Made by a program: the position numbers and the translations under genes. From CAVQNQ01 sp963714205 (lineage in GTDB: Bacteria > Acidobacteriota > Terriglobia > Bryobacterales > Bryobacteraceae): a stretch of 64,000 bases of DNA. Below are positions 1 through 7,660 of this stretch, one piece after another. The notes beneath the pieces are model-generated. The model had not been told where the DNA came from and did not search any database. It worked only from the letters and a program-made list of their open reading frames with translations. Numbering within the stretch: position 1 is the first letter of the stretch; each line of letters begins with the position of its first letter. The stretch is taken from positions 248,001 to 312,000 of the forward strand of contig CAVQNQ010000006.1 in NCBI GenBank assembly GCA_963714205.1, read 5' to 3'.

Positions 1-360
1 CGCGATGGCCGCCACCGCCGGCTGCATGTAGACTTTCAGCAGATCCGGCACCGCCAGCACCTTGACCACGTCCGGAAGCTGGAAGGTCGATTCCACGTGC
101 GAGCTTAGCACCAGCGGTACGCTCGTCAGAGTCGGGTTCTGCGGTTGTACCGAGCCCGTGCCGTCCACGATGTTGTTCGCCGACATCACCGGCGGTATCA
201 CTACGTTGATGGTGTCCCCGGCGTTCGCCAGCGCCGGTTCATAATCGCGATTCACCAGGTTCCCCATCACCAGGTTCCCCACCAGCACCGGCAATGCGTC
301 CGCCGCCACCAGTTTCACGATCGCGCAAGCAACATTAGTCGAAGTGATTGCTCCTGCCAT
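1..360 (-). CDS. P22-like phage major coat protein (partial, N-terminal part)
   Basis: The minus strand reads open from an ATG at 358-360 to the window edge, giving 120 codons with no stop, so the C-terminal part lies outside. An AGAGGAG ribosome-binding site stands just before the ATG. The protein begins MAGAITSTNVACAIVKLVAA and contains NRDYEPALANAGDTINV, which fits the N-terminal part of P22 gp5-type coat proteins. It would form the capsid shell. It follows the scaffold-like gene by 24 bases, the usual scaffold-then-coat order, and supports a phage head module or domesticated remnant. Family assignment rests on recalled pattern and gene order. Confidence 0.72.
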   Translation of the reverse strand, partial: MAGAITSTNVACAIVKLVAADALPVLVGNLVMGNLVNRDYEPALANAGDTINVVIPPVMSANNIVDGTGSVQPQNPTLTSVPLVLSSHVESTFQLPDVVKVLAVPDLLKVYMQPAVAAIA

Positions 361-384
361 TGATTCTCCTCTTCTCTCGTCCTG

Positions 385-936
385 CTACATCCCTCTGAGC
401 GTCTGGGACGCCACGCGCACGATCTCCTCTCGCACCCGTTGCATCTCTTCCGCGCTTATACCCGGACGGATCTGCTCGAGGCTCACCGTCTCCCTGCCCG
501 CCGGCGCCGCCTTCAGGGCCGCGTTCGTCCCCGACCCTCCGGCGATCCGCGCCGGCAGAAGCTCCGGATTCTCGTTGACGAAGGCCGTCAGGTACTCCCG
601 CAGCGGCACTTCGCCCGTTTCCCCCTTCGCCACCAGCCGCCCGTCCTCGCTCCGCGCGACGGCCTCCTGCACTGCCTTGTAAGCCAAATCGATCTTGGCC
701 ACTCCCAGCCGCTGCAGTTCGCTCTTCACCGCCGAGCTGCGTTCGGCTTCCTCCGCGATTTGCCGGTTCCGCTGGTTCTCCGCGATGACTTCGTTCAGCT
801 TGCGCTCCAGTTGCTCCCTGCGCCGCCGCTCCTCTTGCAGCTCCGCCTTGTGGGCCGGCTCGTTCTTCACCTGTTCCTGGCTCACGAACTCCTCGATCGC
901 CCGCCGCACGATGCCTTGAATATCCACCTCTTCCAT
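385..936 (-). CDS. phage scaffold-like coiled-coil protein
   Basis: This 183-residue, highly charged protein has a long predicted coiled coil (about residues 15-75, rich in E, R, K and Q) and a proline/glycine-bearing C-terminal half. No enzymatic motif is visible. Its position directly before the coat gene, its size and its helical composition fit a capsid scaffolding protein that would guide coat assembly and then be lost. AGGAGAGGGCG precedes the ATG. The portal gene that would normally lie next to it is separated from it by the IS110 insertion. The function is inferred from context rather than from a recognised domain. Confidence 0.6.
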   Translation of the reverse strand: MEEVDIQGIVRRAIEEFVSQEQVKNEPAHKAELQEERRRREQLERKLNEVIAENQRNRQIAEEAERSSAVKSELQRLGVAKIDLAYKAVQEAVARSEDGRLVAKGETGEVPLREYLTAFVNENPELLPARIAGGSGTNAALKAAPAGRETVSLEQIRPGISAEEMQRVREEIVRVASQTLRGM

Positions 937-1017
937 CGCCCTCTCCTATGATGTTTTGTCTACCCCAAACTTGTCGTGCAGCTCGGGGCCGACCAACGGG
1001 AGGCAGGACCCGGCCGC

Positions 1018-1166
1018 AAGCGGGCTTTGCATTTGCCCGCTTTCCCTTATCTCAGTCAATCTTCGGAACGGCCCGGAGCCGTCAAGGGCGCGCGGTTTGT
1101 GCGCGGCGAAGCGAACCCTTGACGGCGAGCACCGTTCTGGAACATGAGGCAGAAGGGAAAGCGGGC
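1018..1166 (-). ncRNA. nested inverted-repeat structure, candidate IS110 bridge RNA
   Basis: A perfect 14-bp inverted repeat (1035-1048 with 1153-1166) encloses GAACGG/CCGTTC (1066-1071, 1132-1137), a perfect 11-bp repeat (1078-1088 with 1116-1126) and an inner CGCGC/GCGCG (1089-1093, 1101-1105). The stems are separated by two-sided internal loops, the larger being 1049-1065 opposite 1138-1152. A competing 8-bp hairpin pairs 1018-1025 with 1035-1042. Stems separated by internal loops are the known architecture of IS110/IS1111 bridge RNAs, and in IS1111-type elements the RNA lies downstream of the transposase, as here. Transcription and strand are inferred. Confidence 0.35.
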
Positions 1167-1173
1167 CGGGGGT

Positions 1174-1248
1174 TTCAGGGGGTGTCCCCCTGGCGGGGAT
1201 CCGGGGCAGCGCCCCGAGCACCTTGCCGCGCGCGTTTTCTGCGCGCGG
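1174..1248. repeat. cluster of three GC-rich hairpins downstream of the transposase
   Basis: Three short perfect palindromes follow one another between the nested structure and the transposase stop: AGGGGG/CCCCCT around a TGT loop, CGGGGC/GCCCCG around AGC, and CCGCGCGC/GCGCGCGG around a T-rich loop. No run of T follows, so they are not typical intrinsic terminators. They may be part of the element's structured end or a small dispersed palindromic repeat. A genome-wide search for copies would separate these options. Confidence 0.5.
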
Positions 1249-1270
1249 TATCCAAGTATCCGGCCGCATT

Positions 1271-2296
1271 TCAGGATGCCTCCGCCAGCACGAAGGTTGG
1301 CAAGTCCTCGAATACCCAGTTGTTCTTCAACGTGCGATAGATAATCCCCAGGAGCTTACGAGCCAGAGCGATGATCGCCTTCCCCGTCCCGCGCCGCGCT
1401 TTGATCTTTTCGTAGTGCCGCTTTAGGTACGGGCTGTAGCGCTGCGCGATCAGCGCGCACTGCACCAGCGCCGTGCGCCCCAGTTTGTTGCCGCGTTTGG
1501 TGATGCGGCCCGAGCGCTCCGTCTCGTTAGAATTGGAAACCCGCGGCACAATTCCGAAGTACGCCGCCAGCTTGCCCTCGTCGGCAAAATCGTTGATGTC
1601 GCCGATTACGCTGAGCAGAATACTGCCGCTCAACGGACCGATCCCCTTGATGCTGGTCAGATTCTTGTGTCCTTCCAGCTTGCTGCCCTCGTCCGCGATC
1701 GTCTTCTCCAACTTGGCGATCCGCTGATTCAGACTGCGGATTTCCTCGATGATGACTTCCAACTCCAGCTTCACCATCGCGTCGAACCGCATTGCCAGGA
1801 TCTCGTTCAGCTTCTTCTCGCTCGATAGCGCTTCCTTCTCCAGGTTGATGCCGTGCGCGGAAAGGATGTTGTTGACCTTGTTCTTCAGCGCCGTACGCAG
1901 CTTCACCAGCGTGTCCCGCGTTTGCGTCAGGCTCGCCAATTGCGCTTGGGTCTTGTCCTTCATCCTTACCTCCGGCAGCAGATCCTTCTCCAGGTACAGC
2001 GCCAGGTTGCGCGCGTCGTTCGGGTCCGTCTTCTTCACCGAGTGGCTGATGACCTTGAACTGGTTCGGATCCACCGCCACCACGCGCTTCACATGCGGCG
2101 CCACCGCGTCATGGAATAACCGCGTGTTCCCGGTGACCTCCACGGCGATCTCGTCGTTCGGCCGCAGCTTCTTCACAAACCGCGGCAGCTCCTCCAATTT
2201 CCATTCCGTTACGTAATTCCGTCCCTTCTCCAATCGCACGCAACACGTAAACTGGTTGCGGTGCAGGTCGATTCCGATATGTCGTGACGCTGGCAT
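1271..2296 (-). CDS. IS110-family transposase (DEDD recombinase)
   Basis: This 341-residue protein has an N-terminal RuvC-like DEDD domain: D10 in IGIDLH, E53 in VEVTGN, and D91 and D94 in KKTDPNDARN. A coiled linker covers about residues 120-205. The C-terminal Transposase_20 region (about 210-325) carries the LTSIKGIGPLSG helix-hairpin-helix and RSGRITKRGN, where S262 is the likely second catalytic residue. All expected catalytic residues are present, so the enzyme looks intact. A strong AGGAGG precedes the ATG. IS110 recombinases are guided by a bridge RNA encoded beside the gene; both flanks here are structured. Confidence 0.93.
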   Translation of the reverse strand: MPASRHIGIDLHRNQFTCCVRLEKGRNYVTEWKLEELPRFVKKLRPNDEIAVEVTGNTRLFHDAVAPHVKRVVAVDPNQFKVISHSVKKTDPNDARNLALYLEKDLLPEVRMKDKTQAQLASLTQTRDTLVKLRTALKNKVNNILSAHGINLEKEALSSEKKLNEILAMRFDAMVKLELEVIIEEIRSLNQRIAKLEKTIADEGSKLEGHKNLTSIKGIGPLSGSILLSVIGDINDFADEGKLAAYFGIVPRVSNSNETERSGRITKRGNKLGRTALVQCALIAQRYSPYLKRHYEKIKARRGTGKAIIALARKLLGIIYRTLKNNWVFEDLPTFVLAEAS

Positions 2297-2321
2297 ACTC
2301 CTCCTGTCTCAATAAACTGCA

Positions 2322-2498
2322 GGTGGAGTAGACGGGCTCTACGGCGGTCACCATTCTCCTATTCAAGGTCCGGCTGGCCGGCCTTACGGTGGCGCTCCGG
2401 TCACAGGTCTGACCAATCTCCTTCACGAGGTCGCAATGCCTCACCAAGCCGATACAGCCTGTGACCTGTCTACTCCGAGAAAACCTCTCTTCTCGGAG
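2322..2498 (-). ncRNA. structured leader upstream of the transposase, alternative bridge-RNA candidate
   Basis: Read on the transposase strand, this leader shows a 9-bp hairpin (2473-2481 with 2490-2498), a 9-bp inverted repeat enclosing about 50 bases (2399-2407 with 2458-2466), a GC hairpin at 2365-2385 and a hairpin at 2328-2342. A long-range near-perfect 12-bp pairing joins 2325-2336 to 2465-2476, with one G-U wobble. IS110-type elements such as IS621 carry their bridge RNA upstream of the transposase, so this is a second candidate. Part of it, especially 2473-2498, could instead be a phage terminator after the portal gene. Confidence 0.3.
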
Positions 2499-2538
2499 CT
2501 TATCCCGCCCGAGCCTACTCATTCATACCATCTCCTTC

Positions 2539-3909
2539 TTACCCGTTTTCGATCTCGTCCACCACCTGGTTCTTGATCTCCTGCCGTGCGTCGCACAGGT
2601 ATTGCAGCGCCAGTCTCTTGTAGATCTCCTTCTTCAAGGTTCCCGATCCCACCCCCAGATCCAGCAGCTTTTTGGCGTTGTCCAGCTCGCTCGCCAGGTC
2701 TTGGATATCGAACTCGTCGAGGCCCGTCACGCTGATCTCAACACCGTCCTGCCGCGCCCCCGCGATGGCGTTCAGCACCTGCCGCATCGTGCCTTTTAAA
2801 CTATCGCCGTAAGCCCGCAGAACCTCTTCGGTGGTCTGGAAGTCGAGTTGTTTGCTCAGTGCCGTCTGGCTCGCGCCTCCCGCTCCGCCCGCTCCCGCCT
2901 GGCTCATCAGGTAGCACACCCGGTAAATCTCGTCCTTCAATTGGCTCAGGTTATCGGCGGCGATCTGGTAGACCTTCCCCTCCGGCTCCGTCCACCCGAA
3001 CTTGTCCTCCGGCCCCAGTTGAATGTAGTAGGACTCCCCTACGATCTGGTTCCACTCCCGGTCCGAGTACACCACCGGCATCGCGAACAACCCCATCGTC
3101 AGCGCCCACGAAAGCGCATTCGATTTGTTGAAGTGTTCGAGCTGCAACAGCGCCGCCTTGTTCATCAGCCACAGCCCATCCGAGATCGTCACCTCGAACA
3201 CCGGCACCTGCTTCAACCCCGCCAGCCCGTGCCGCCCTTCGTCCACCAGTTCGATCCGCCCGCTCTCGCCGGTCCGCCGGAAGATCCGGAAGTTTTCGCG
3301 ATCGTAGTACATCCATCGCGTCTCCCTCTCCGCCCTGCCATCCTCGACCTTGGCCTGCCGCAGCCACGATGTCCGTATCACCGCCCAGTCCAGCCCGCCC
3401 CGCGGATCGTAATCCCAGTTGATGACTTCATCCGCGCCGTAATCCACCAGGTAAGCCCGCGAGCGTCCCATGGCGTCCTCTTCCGCCCGTGTTTGCGCTG
3501 CCCGGTCCGCCCGCGGGAAATCCACCACCACATAGCTCGCGCCGCACACCAGTGCGTCGATGAACCGTTGCCGGAAGAACTCGCTCAGCCGCGTGCCGCG
3601 CAGGTTGGCGTTCTCCGCCAGCAAGCCATAGAACGCCTTTGCCCCCGCATCGCGCCCCTCGATTGCCAACCCTGGCTCCCGCCGCATCAGCGTAGCGGCG
3701 TACCAGTCGATAATCGAGCCGACGTAGTTCTGATAGAACACCCGCCCGAGTCTCTCGTGATAAACCTCGCTCGGCTCCTTATGTCTCCTGATCAAATATT
3801 CGGCGGCATTCGCCCGCAGCCGTTCGCCCCCCTGATACAGATCCCGATACTGCTGCCACATCCTCTTCCGCGCCGCATACTCCGGATGTTCCCGCTCGAT
3901 ATTCTCCAT
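2539..3909 (-). CDS. phage portal protein (DUF4055-like)
   Basis: The start at 3909 (MENIEREHPEYAARK) is preferred over the in-frame ATG at 3972 because GGGGGAATT stands just before it and the extra 21 residues are low complexity. The 456-residue protein has portal-type features: a Trp/Tyr-rich N-terminal region (YVGSIIDWYAATLMRREP), a central beta-rich part (VINWDYDP, WMYYDRENFRIFRR) and a helical C-terminus with QAGAGGAGGASQTALSKQLDF. It would form the dodecameric ring at the packaging vertex. It follows the large terminase, as in tailed phages. The next phage gene has been pushed away by the IS110 element. Confidence 0.78.
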   Translation of the reverse strand: MENIEREHPEYAARKRMWQQYRDLYQGGERLRANAAEYLIRRHKEPSEVYHERLGRVFYQNYVGSIIDWYAATLMRREPGLAIEGRDAGAKAFYGLLAENANLRGTRLSEFFRQRFIDALVCGASYVVVDFPRADRAAQTRAEEDAMGRSRAYLVDYGADEVINWDYDPRGGLDWAVIRTSWLRQAKVEDGRAERETRWMYYDRENFRIFRRTGESGRIELVDEGRHGLAGLKQVPVFEVTISDGLWLMNKAALLQLEHFNKSNALSWALTMGLFAMPVVYSDREWNQIVGESYYIQLGPEDKFGWTEPEGKVYQIAADNLSQLKDEIYRVCYLMSQAGAGGAGGASQTALSKQLDFQTTEEVLRAYGDSLKGTMRQVLNAIAGARQDGVEISVTGLDEFDIQDLASELDNAKKLLDLGVGSGTLKKEIYKRLALQYLCDARQEIKNQVVDEIENG

Positions 3910-4046
3910 AATTCCCCCAGCGGCGCAGCCGCAGCCGCAAACCGCGGCGCAGCCGCGCAACCTTGCCCCCATACCCCCCGGCCGCCAAGCGACAGCCGCA
4001 CGGACCTCCGCCGCCTCCGTGCTCTCAGGTTTTGACCTTGTTCTTC

Positions 4047-4078
4047 CTCCGCGAATCTCCGCGCCTCCGCGTCTCCGC
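4047..4078. repeat. degenerate CTCCGC tandem repeat between terminase and portal
   Basis: Four copies of CTCCGC begin at 4047, 4057, 4065 and 4073 within the roughly 200-base gap between the terminase stop and the portal start. On the other strand this reads as repeated GCGGAG units with two to four variable bases between them. Similar GCGGAG/GCAGAG strings are familiar as dispersed intergenic repeats in several bacterial groups, but no copy count can be made from this window. No gene is seen in the gap. Confidence 0.55.
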
Positions 4079-4107
4079 GGTGCGCTGATTTTCCGCGGCG
4101 TCCACCC

Positions 4108-5406
4108 TCACACCAACCTTCGCCCGCGCTCGCCGATGCTCACCCACGGCCGGCACTCCTGCCACAGCAGGTACCCCAGCGCGTCCGACAGGTGCGTCCT
4201 CATGCGGTCCCTCTCTTTATCGATCTGCCCGCTGTCCGCCTTGTACATCACCTGTTCGAAATCCTCAATCAGCTCCCGGCACTTCCGGTCCACCACCAGC
4301 CCGATCTCTCCCGATGCCGACCGCAGCTTGGCGTTCACCAGGTTCACTCTCTCCCGCACCCCCGGATTCGCCTTCGGTACCCGGTACTGTACCGCCGTGC
4401 TCCCATGCAGCTCGAAATATTCGCGAATCATCTGGTAGTCCGATCCGCCGGTCGTCTGCGCGGCATATCCCGAGGCGTCCCCATACACCGCCACGCCCCC
4501 CGCGTGCCTTTCGTACCGTTCCAGGAACTCCGCGCAGGCCTCTTGCGTGGTCCCGTTCCGCAGCACGATCTCGTCCAGCACCCGCGCGCGCTTTCCTTCC
4601 ATCTGCGCGATCAAGGAACACATCGGGTCCACGTTGAAATCGAGCGTCCACAACAGCGGCCGCAGAGGGTCCACCTCCACGTCCGCCACGTGTTTCTCGC
4701 GCGAGAACGCCTGGTAGACCGTCCCGCCGGTCAGGTTCAGATACTCGCCCAGCACTTCCTGCTGGTAGAACCGCTCGTCGTAGCTTTCCTTCAGCCGCTC
4801 GTAAAAATCCGGGATCTCCGCTAGCAGATACCGGTTCTCGAACGGCTGCGCCACCACCGTCTCGTACCCGCTCACCCGCTCCGCCAAAAACTTCCGGTAG
4901 ACCCAGTCGTAGCCTTTGGGCGTCCACACCGCGAACCCGCCGAGCCTCTTCGCGCGCGGATCCCGCAGCCGCCCTTCCAGCCTCAGCCACGCCGCCTCCT
5001 GCGTGTAGGTCAGTTCGTCCAGTCCGAACCAGGCCAGGTTCGTGCCACGCAGACGCTCGAACTCGTCCACCGGCCGGAACAGTACCCGCGATCCCGTGTC
5101 CTTCAGCGTCAGCGTGTTCTCGGCCTTGCTCTGCTCGAACGGGATCGCGTTCATTCCCAGAATCTCCAGCAATGTCGCCTGCGTGGCATCCCGCAGCATC
5201 GGATACGTCGGCGCTCCCAGCAGCCCCGTGCGCCCCGGATTCAGGTAGCTCAGCCGGATCGCCTCCTGGCACAGCGCCTGGCTCTTGCCGCATCCGATCG
5301 GTCCCGAAAATCCCTTGAACCGCGCTGTCGAGGCGTGAAACGCCTTCTGCGACGGCAATGGGTCGTACGCTATTTCTCGGGTTCGGATGGCGCCGGCTCG
5401 ACCCAT
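4108..5406 (-). CDS. phage terminase large subunit
   Basis: The start at 5406 (MGRAGAIRTREIAYDP) is chosen because AAGGAG lies upstream and because longer starts would overlap the preceding gene heavily with low-complexity sequence. In this 432-residue form the ATPase has Walker A GPIGCGKS at about residues 35-42 and Walker B WFGLDE with D130/E131. The C-terminal RNase H-like nuclease begins near D256 in TLDFNVDP and includes later acidic residues (YGDASG, HLSDALGY). The protein would power DNA packaging into the prohead through the portal and cut the concatemer. It overlaps the upstream small gene by 37 bases, implying translational coupling. Confidence 0.9.
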   Translation of the reverse strand: MGRAGAIRTREIAYDPLPSQKAFHASTARFKGFSGPIGCGKSQALCQEAIRLSYLNPGRTGLLGAPTYPMLRDATQATLLEILGMNAIPFEQSKAENTLTLKDTGSRVLFRPVDEFERLRGTNLAWFGLDELTYTQEAAWLRLEGRLRDPRAKRLGGFAVWTPKGYDWVYRKFLAERVSGYETVVAQPFENRYLLAEIPDFYERLKESYDERFYQQEVLGEYLNLTGGTVYQAFSREKHVADVEVDPLRPLLWTLDFNVDPMCSLIAQMEGKRARVLDEIVLRNGTTQEACAEFLERYERHAGGVAVYGDASGYAAQTTGGSDYQMIREYFELHGSTAVQYRVPKANPGVRERVNLVNAKLRSASGEIGLVVDRKCRELIEDFEQVMYKADSGQIDKERDRMRTHLSDALGYLLWQECRPWVSIGERGRRLV

Positions 5407-5633
5407 GTCACCTTGATCTCCTTTGGCGATTCCTCTTCGATCTCGTGCTCCATTTGCAGCAGCTTGAGGTAATCCCCCAGGGTCGGTTTGAAGTCCTGCG
5501 TCCCCAGTTTTTCCTCGATCGCCTTCATCACCTTCGCCAGCGCCTTCGAGATTCGTAGCCGTCGCTTCATCTCCTCCCACCGGCTGCACTCCCGGCAGGA
5601 TCTCGGAACCCTGACTTTCCCCGTAGTCTGCAT
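5370..5633 (-). CDS. small protein upstream of the terminase, possible small terminase
   Basis: This 87-residue protein starts at 5633, where AAGGGG precedes MQTTGKVRVPR. It has a short Cys pair (SCREC), a basic helix (EEMKRRLRISKALAKVMKAIEEKL) and an acidic C-terminus. Its position immediately before and overlapping the large terminase, and its size, suggest the DNA-recognition small terminase subunit. No helix-turn-helix can be asserted from inspection, so the role is contextual. An upstream in-frame ATG at 5684 exists but lacks a comparable ribosome-binding site. Confidence 0.5.
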   Translation of the reverse strand: MQTTGKVRVPRSCRECSRWEEMKRRLRISKALAKVMKAIEEKLGTQDFKPTLGDYLKLLQMEHEIEEESPKEIKVTWVEPAPSEPEK

Positions 5634-5661
5634 CCCGTGCCCCTTAAAGTGAAACGGCCCC

Positions 5662-5696
5662 AAATAAAAAACGGCCTCGCGCAATCGCGAAGCCGT
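5662..5696 (-). terminator. intrinsic terminator after the glycosyltransferase gene
   Basis: On the minus strand a near-perfect stem (5671-5681 with 5685-5695: ACGGCTTCGCG, loop ATTG, CGCGAGGCCGT) is followed by a run of six T. It lies about 100 bases past the stop of the ArnT-like gene and just before the phage module, so it probably ends the chromosomal transcript and insulates the phage genes. Confidence 0.75.
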
Positions 5697-5791
5697 GGAA
5701 ACCTCTTCCCGTTTTCGAGCCTATCATCCGGGTATCCCATCCCCGCTGGCGGGATCCCTCAACTGTCTGAAAACAGAACCGTCAAAGATTT

Positions 5792-7660
5792 CTATAAATT
5801 GGTGAAAAGGAATTTGCCGCCGCTCTCCCGGAGCACCCGCAGCGCCTCTTTGCCCACCAGTTTCTCGAGGCGCGCGCGTTGCGGCCCTTCCGCCACCAGG
5901 TAGTAGCGCCTCCCCTCGCGCCACCGCCGCGCCAGTTCGCCATCGTCGAGAAACACGCCTTGGGGCGCATCCGGCGCATTGGACCCGTACACCAGGTTGT
6001 TCACACGCCCGTTCAGCAGCAGCGCGCGCCGGTTGGTGTAGAAGAAAACCGACGAGAACGTGTAATACTGATCGTCCACGATCAGCTCCCCCGGCGGCGC
6101 TGCGTTGAGCGCCTCCGCCAGCGGTCGCGACGACATGTAGGGATCGAACGTCACCATCGCCAGCCGTGCCGCGTGGAAAAACAGAACCATCATCGCGGTC
6201 AACGCCAGCACCGGAACGGGACTGCGCCCTCGCCGATGCCGCCACGCCCCCGCCGCGCCCGCCGCGAAGGCCACCCCGGCCACCGCCAGCGGCAGCCGCA
6301 GGTAGGCGAACGACGCCAGCGTCAAATCCGCCATGTGCCCCAGCGACAGCGTATACGCTGCATAGATATCCGGATTCGTGTTCAGCGCCGACGCGATATC
6401 TCCCGGCGACCCCAGCCCCCGCACCATCCACAGGATCGCCCCGATCGCCGCCACCGCCGCCGTCGCCACCACCGCCAGCGTTCGCGTTCCCCAGCGCAGC
6501 CAGGCGTGCCCGCTCGCGATCGCCGATCCCGCCAGCAGCGCCAGCGCCGGATAGCACGGCATCGAGTAATATTCCTGCGTGGTCGAAAATGTGAAGAACC
6601 CCAGGATGAACCCGGCCCAGCACACCGCCGCGAGTCTCGTCCGCGAAGCCCGGTCCGGCCGCCGGTAGTCGAGCTTTACGGCCGCCGGCAGATACACGCT
6701 CCACGGAAACAGCCACAGCAGGTGGAACAGCCAGAACCACAGCCGCGGCACCGTGTTGTAATCGCGCGGATAGCGCAGGTTCAGAAATCGCAGCACGTGC
6801 TCGTTGATGAAGTAGAACCAAAAGAAGCCGTGATACGAGCCGCGCTCGCTGTGCATCGTGAAATCGAAGTACGGTGGATTGCGCAGCGTGGCCCGCACGT
6901 GCCACGGCGCTGCGATCAGCAGCAGCAGCGCAATTCCCGCCGCCGGCCGCAGCCGCCGCCACGTCCTTCGCGAGAAAAGCTGGTGCGTGAGACCCAGGTA
7001 GAGCGTCCCCGCTCCGATCGGAAATACCGCCGCCACGAGGCCCTTCAGCAACAGCCCCGTTCCAATCGCCGCCCACATTCCCAGCGCCCACAGCCCCGCG
7101 TGCGCTTCGCCGTCATCCAACGCGCGCAGCAGACCCCATATAGCCACCGTCACCGACAGCGTCAGAATCGCGTCCGGAATCAGCACGCGCGTAAACAGGA
7201 ACAGCCCCACCGAGGTCGCCAGCCCCAGACCCGCGTACAGCCCCCCGCGCTCTCCGAAAGCCCACGCCGCAAACCGCGCCGTCACCCAGCACAGCAGCAC
7301 CGTCGCCAGCGCCAGCGGAATCCTCGCCGCCCAGTCGTGCACGCCGAAAACCCGGAACGCCGTCGCGATCATCCAATACTGCAGCGGGGATTTCTCCAGG
7401 TACGCGATGCCGTCCAGGCGCGCCGTCACCCAGTCGCCCGATTGCAGCATGTTACGCGCAATCTGCGCCTGCACCGCGTCCACATCGTCCATCAGCGACG
7501 GCGGGCTGATGATGCACACCAGGAAAATGAGCGCGGCCACCGCCGCGACGATTAGTTGGCAGCGAGTACCCTGGCGGGAACCGGAACGGCGATCTCCTCC
7601 GCCGGCAGCGTCTCCACTCTCCATCGCTTGATCCAGAGAAAAAGCGTTAACAGGCCCCAT
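5792..7660 (-). CDS. ArnT/PMT-like membrane glycosyltransferase
   Basis: This protein of about 620 residues has roughly a dozen hydrophobic segments. The first (LIVAAVAALIFLVCIISPP) is followed by a periplasmic loop carrying the acidic DDVDAVQAQIARNM motif and YLEKSPLQYW, typical of GT-C enzymes of the ArnT/PMT family that move a sugar from a polyprenyl-phosphate donor to lipid or protein. The C-terminal third is soluble and periplasmic. Acceptor and sugar are unknown. The start is uncertain: the ATG at 7660 overlaps the upstream amidotransferase gene by 109 bases, and an ATG at 7624 is also possible. The overlap implies one transcript with that gene. Confidence 0.8.
   Translation of the reverse strand: MGPVNAFSLDQAMESGDAAGGGDRRSGSRQGTRCQLIVAAVAALIFLVCIISPPSLMDDVDAVQAQIARNMLQSGDWVTARLDGIAYLEKSPLQYWMIATAFRVFGVHDWAARIPLALATVLLCWVTARFAAWAFGERGGLYAGLGLATSVGLFLFTRVLIPDAILTLSVTVAIWGLLRALDDGEAHAGLWALGMWAAIGTGLLLKGLVAAVFPIGAGTLYLGLTHQLFSRRTWRRLRPAAGIALLLLIAAPWHVRATLRNPPYFDFTMHSERGSYHGFFWFYFINEHVLRFLNLRYPRDYNTVPRLWFWLFHLLWLFPWSVYLPAAVKLDYRRPDRASRTRLAAVCWAGFILGFFTFSTTQEYYSMPCYPALALLAGSAIASGHAWLRWGTRTLAVVATAAVAAIGAILWMVRGLGSPGDIASALNTNPDIYAAYTLSLGHMADLTLASFAYLRLPLAVAGVAFAAGAAGAWRHRRGRSPVPVLALTAMMVLFFHAARLAMVTFDPYMSSRPLAEALNAAPPGELIVDDQYYTFSSVFFYTNRRALLLNGRVNNLVYGSNAPDAPQGVFLDDGELARRWREGRRYYLVAEGPQRARLEKLVGKEALRVLRESGGKFLFTNL

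Larger units (their letters stand above)
950..2538 (-). mobile_element. IS110-family insertion element (approximate limits)
   Basis: A DEDD transposase gene (1271-2296) with about 320 bases of structured non-coding DNA downstream and 240 bases upstream separates the portal and scaffold genes of a phage module. The limits given are the outermost possible ones: portal stop and scaffold ribosome-binding site. IS110 elements lack terminal inverted repeats and usually make no target duplication, so exact ends cannot be read here. The sequence TGTCTAC(C/T)CC occurs at 957-966 and 2467-2476, with an inverted GGAGTAGAC at 2325-2333; these may be end or subterminal signals. Which flank carries the bridge RNA is undecided. 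Confidence 0.7.

Noticed and set aside
2848..4035. Plus-strand 395-codon frame opposite the portal gene
   Set aside because: It is a complement artefact; the minus-strand product fits phage portal features and gene order.
5879..7555. Plus-strand 558-codon frame opposite the ArnT-like gene
   Set aside because: Composition is almost all Arg, Gln, His and Pro, as expected from the complement of a high-GC gene; the minus strand shows membrane helices and family motifs.
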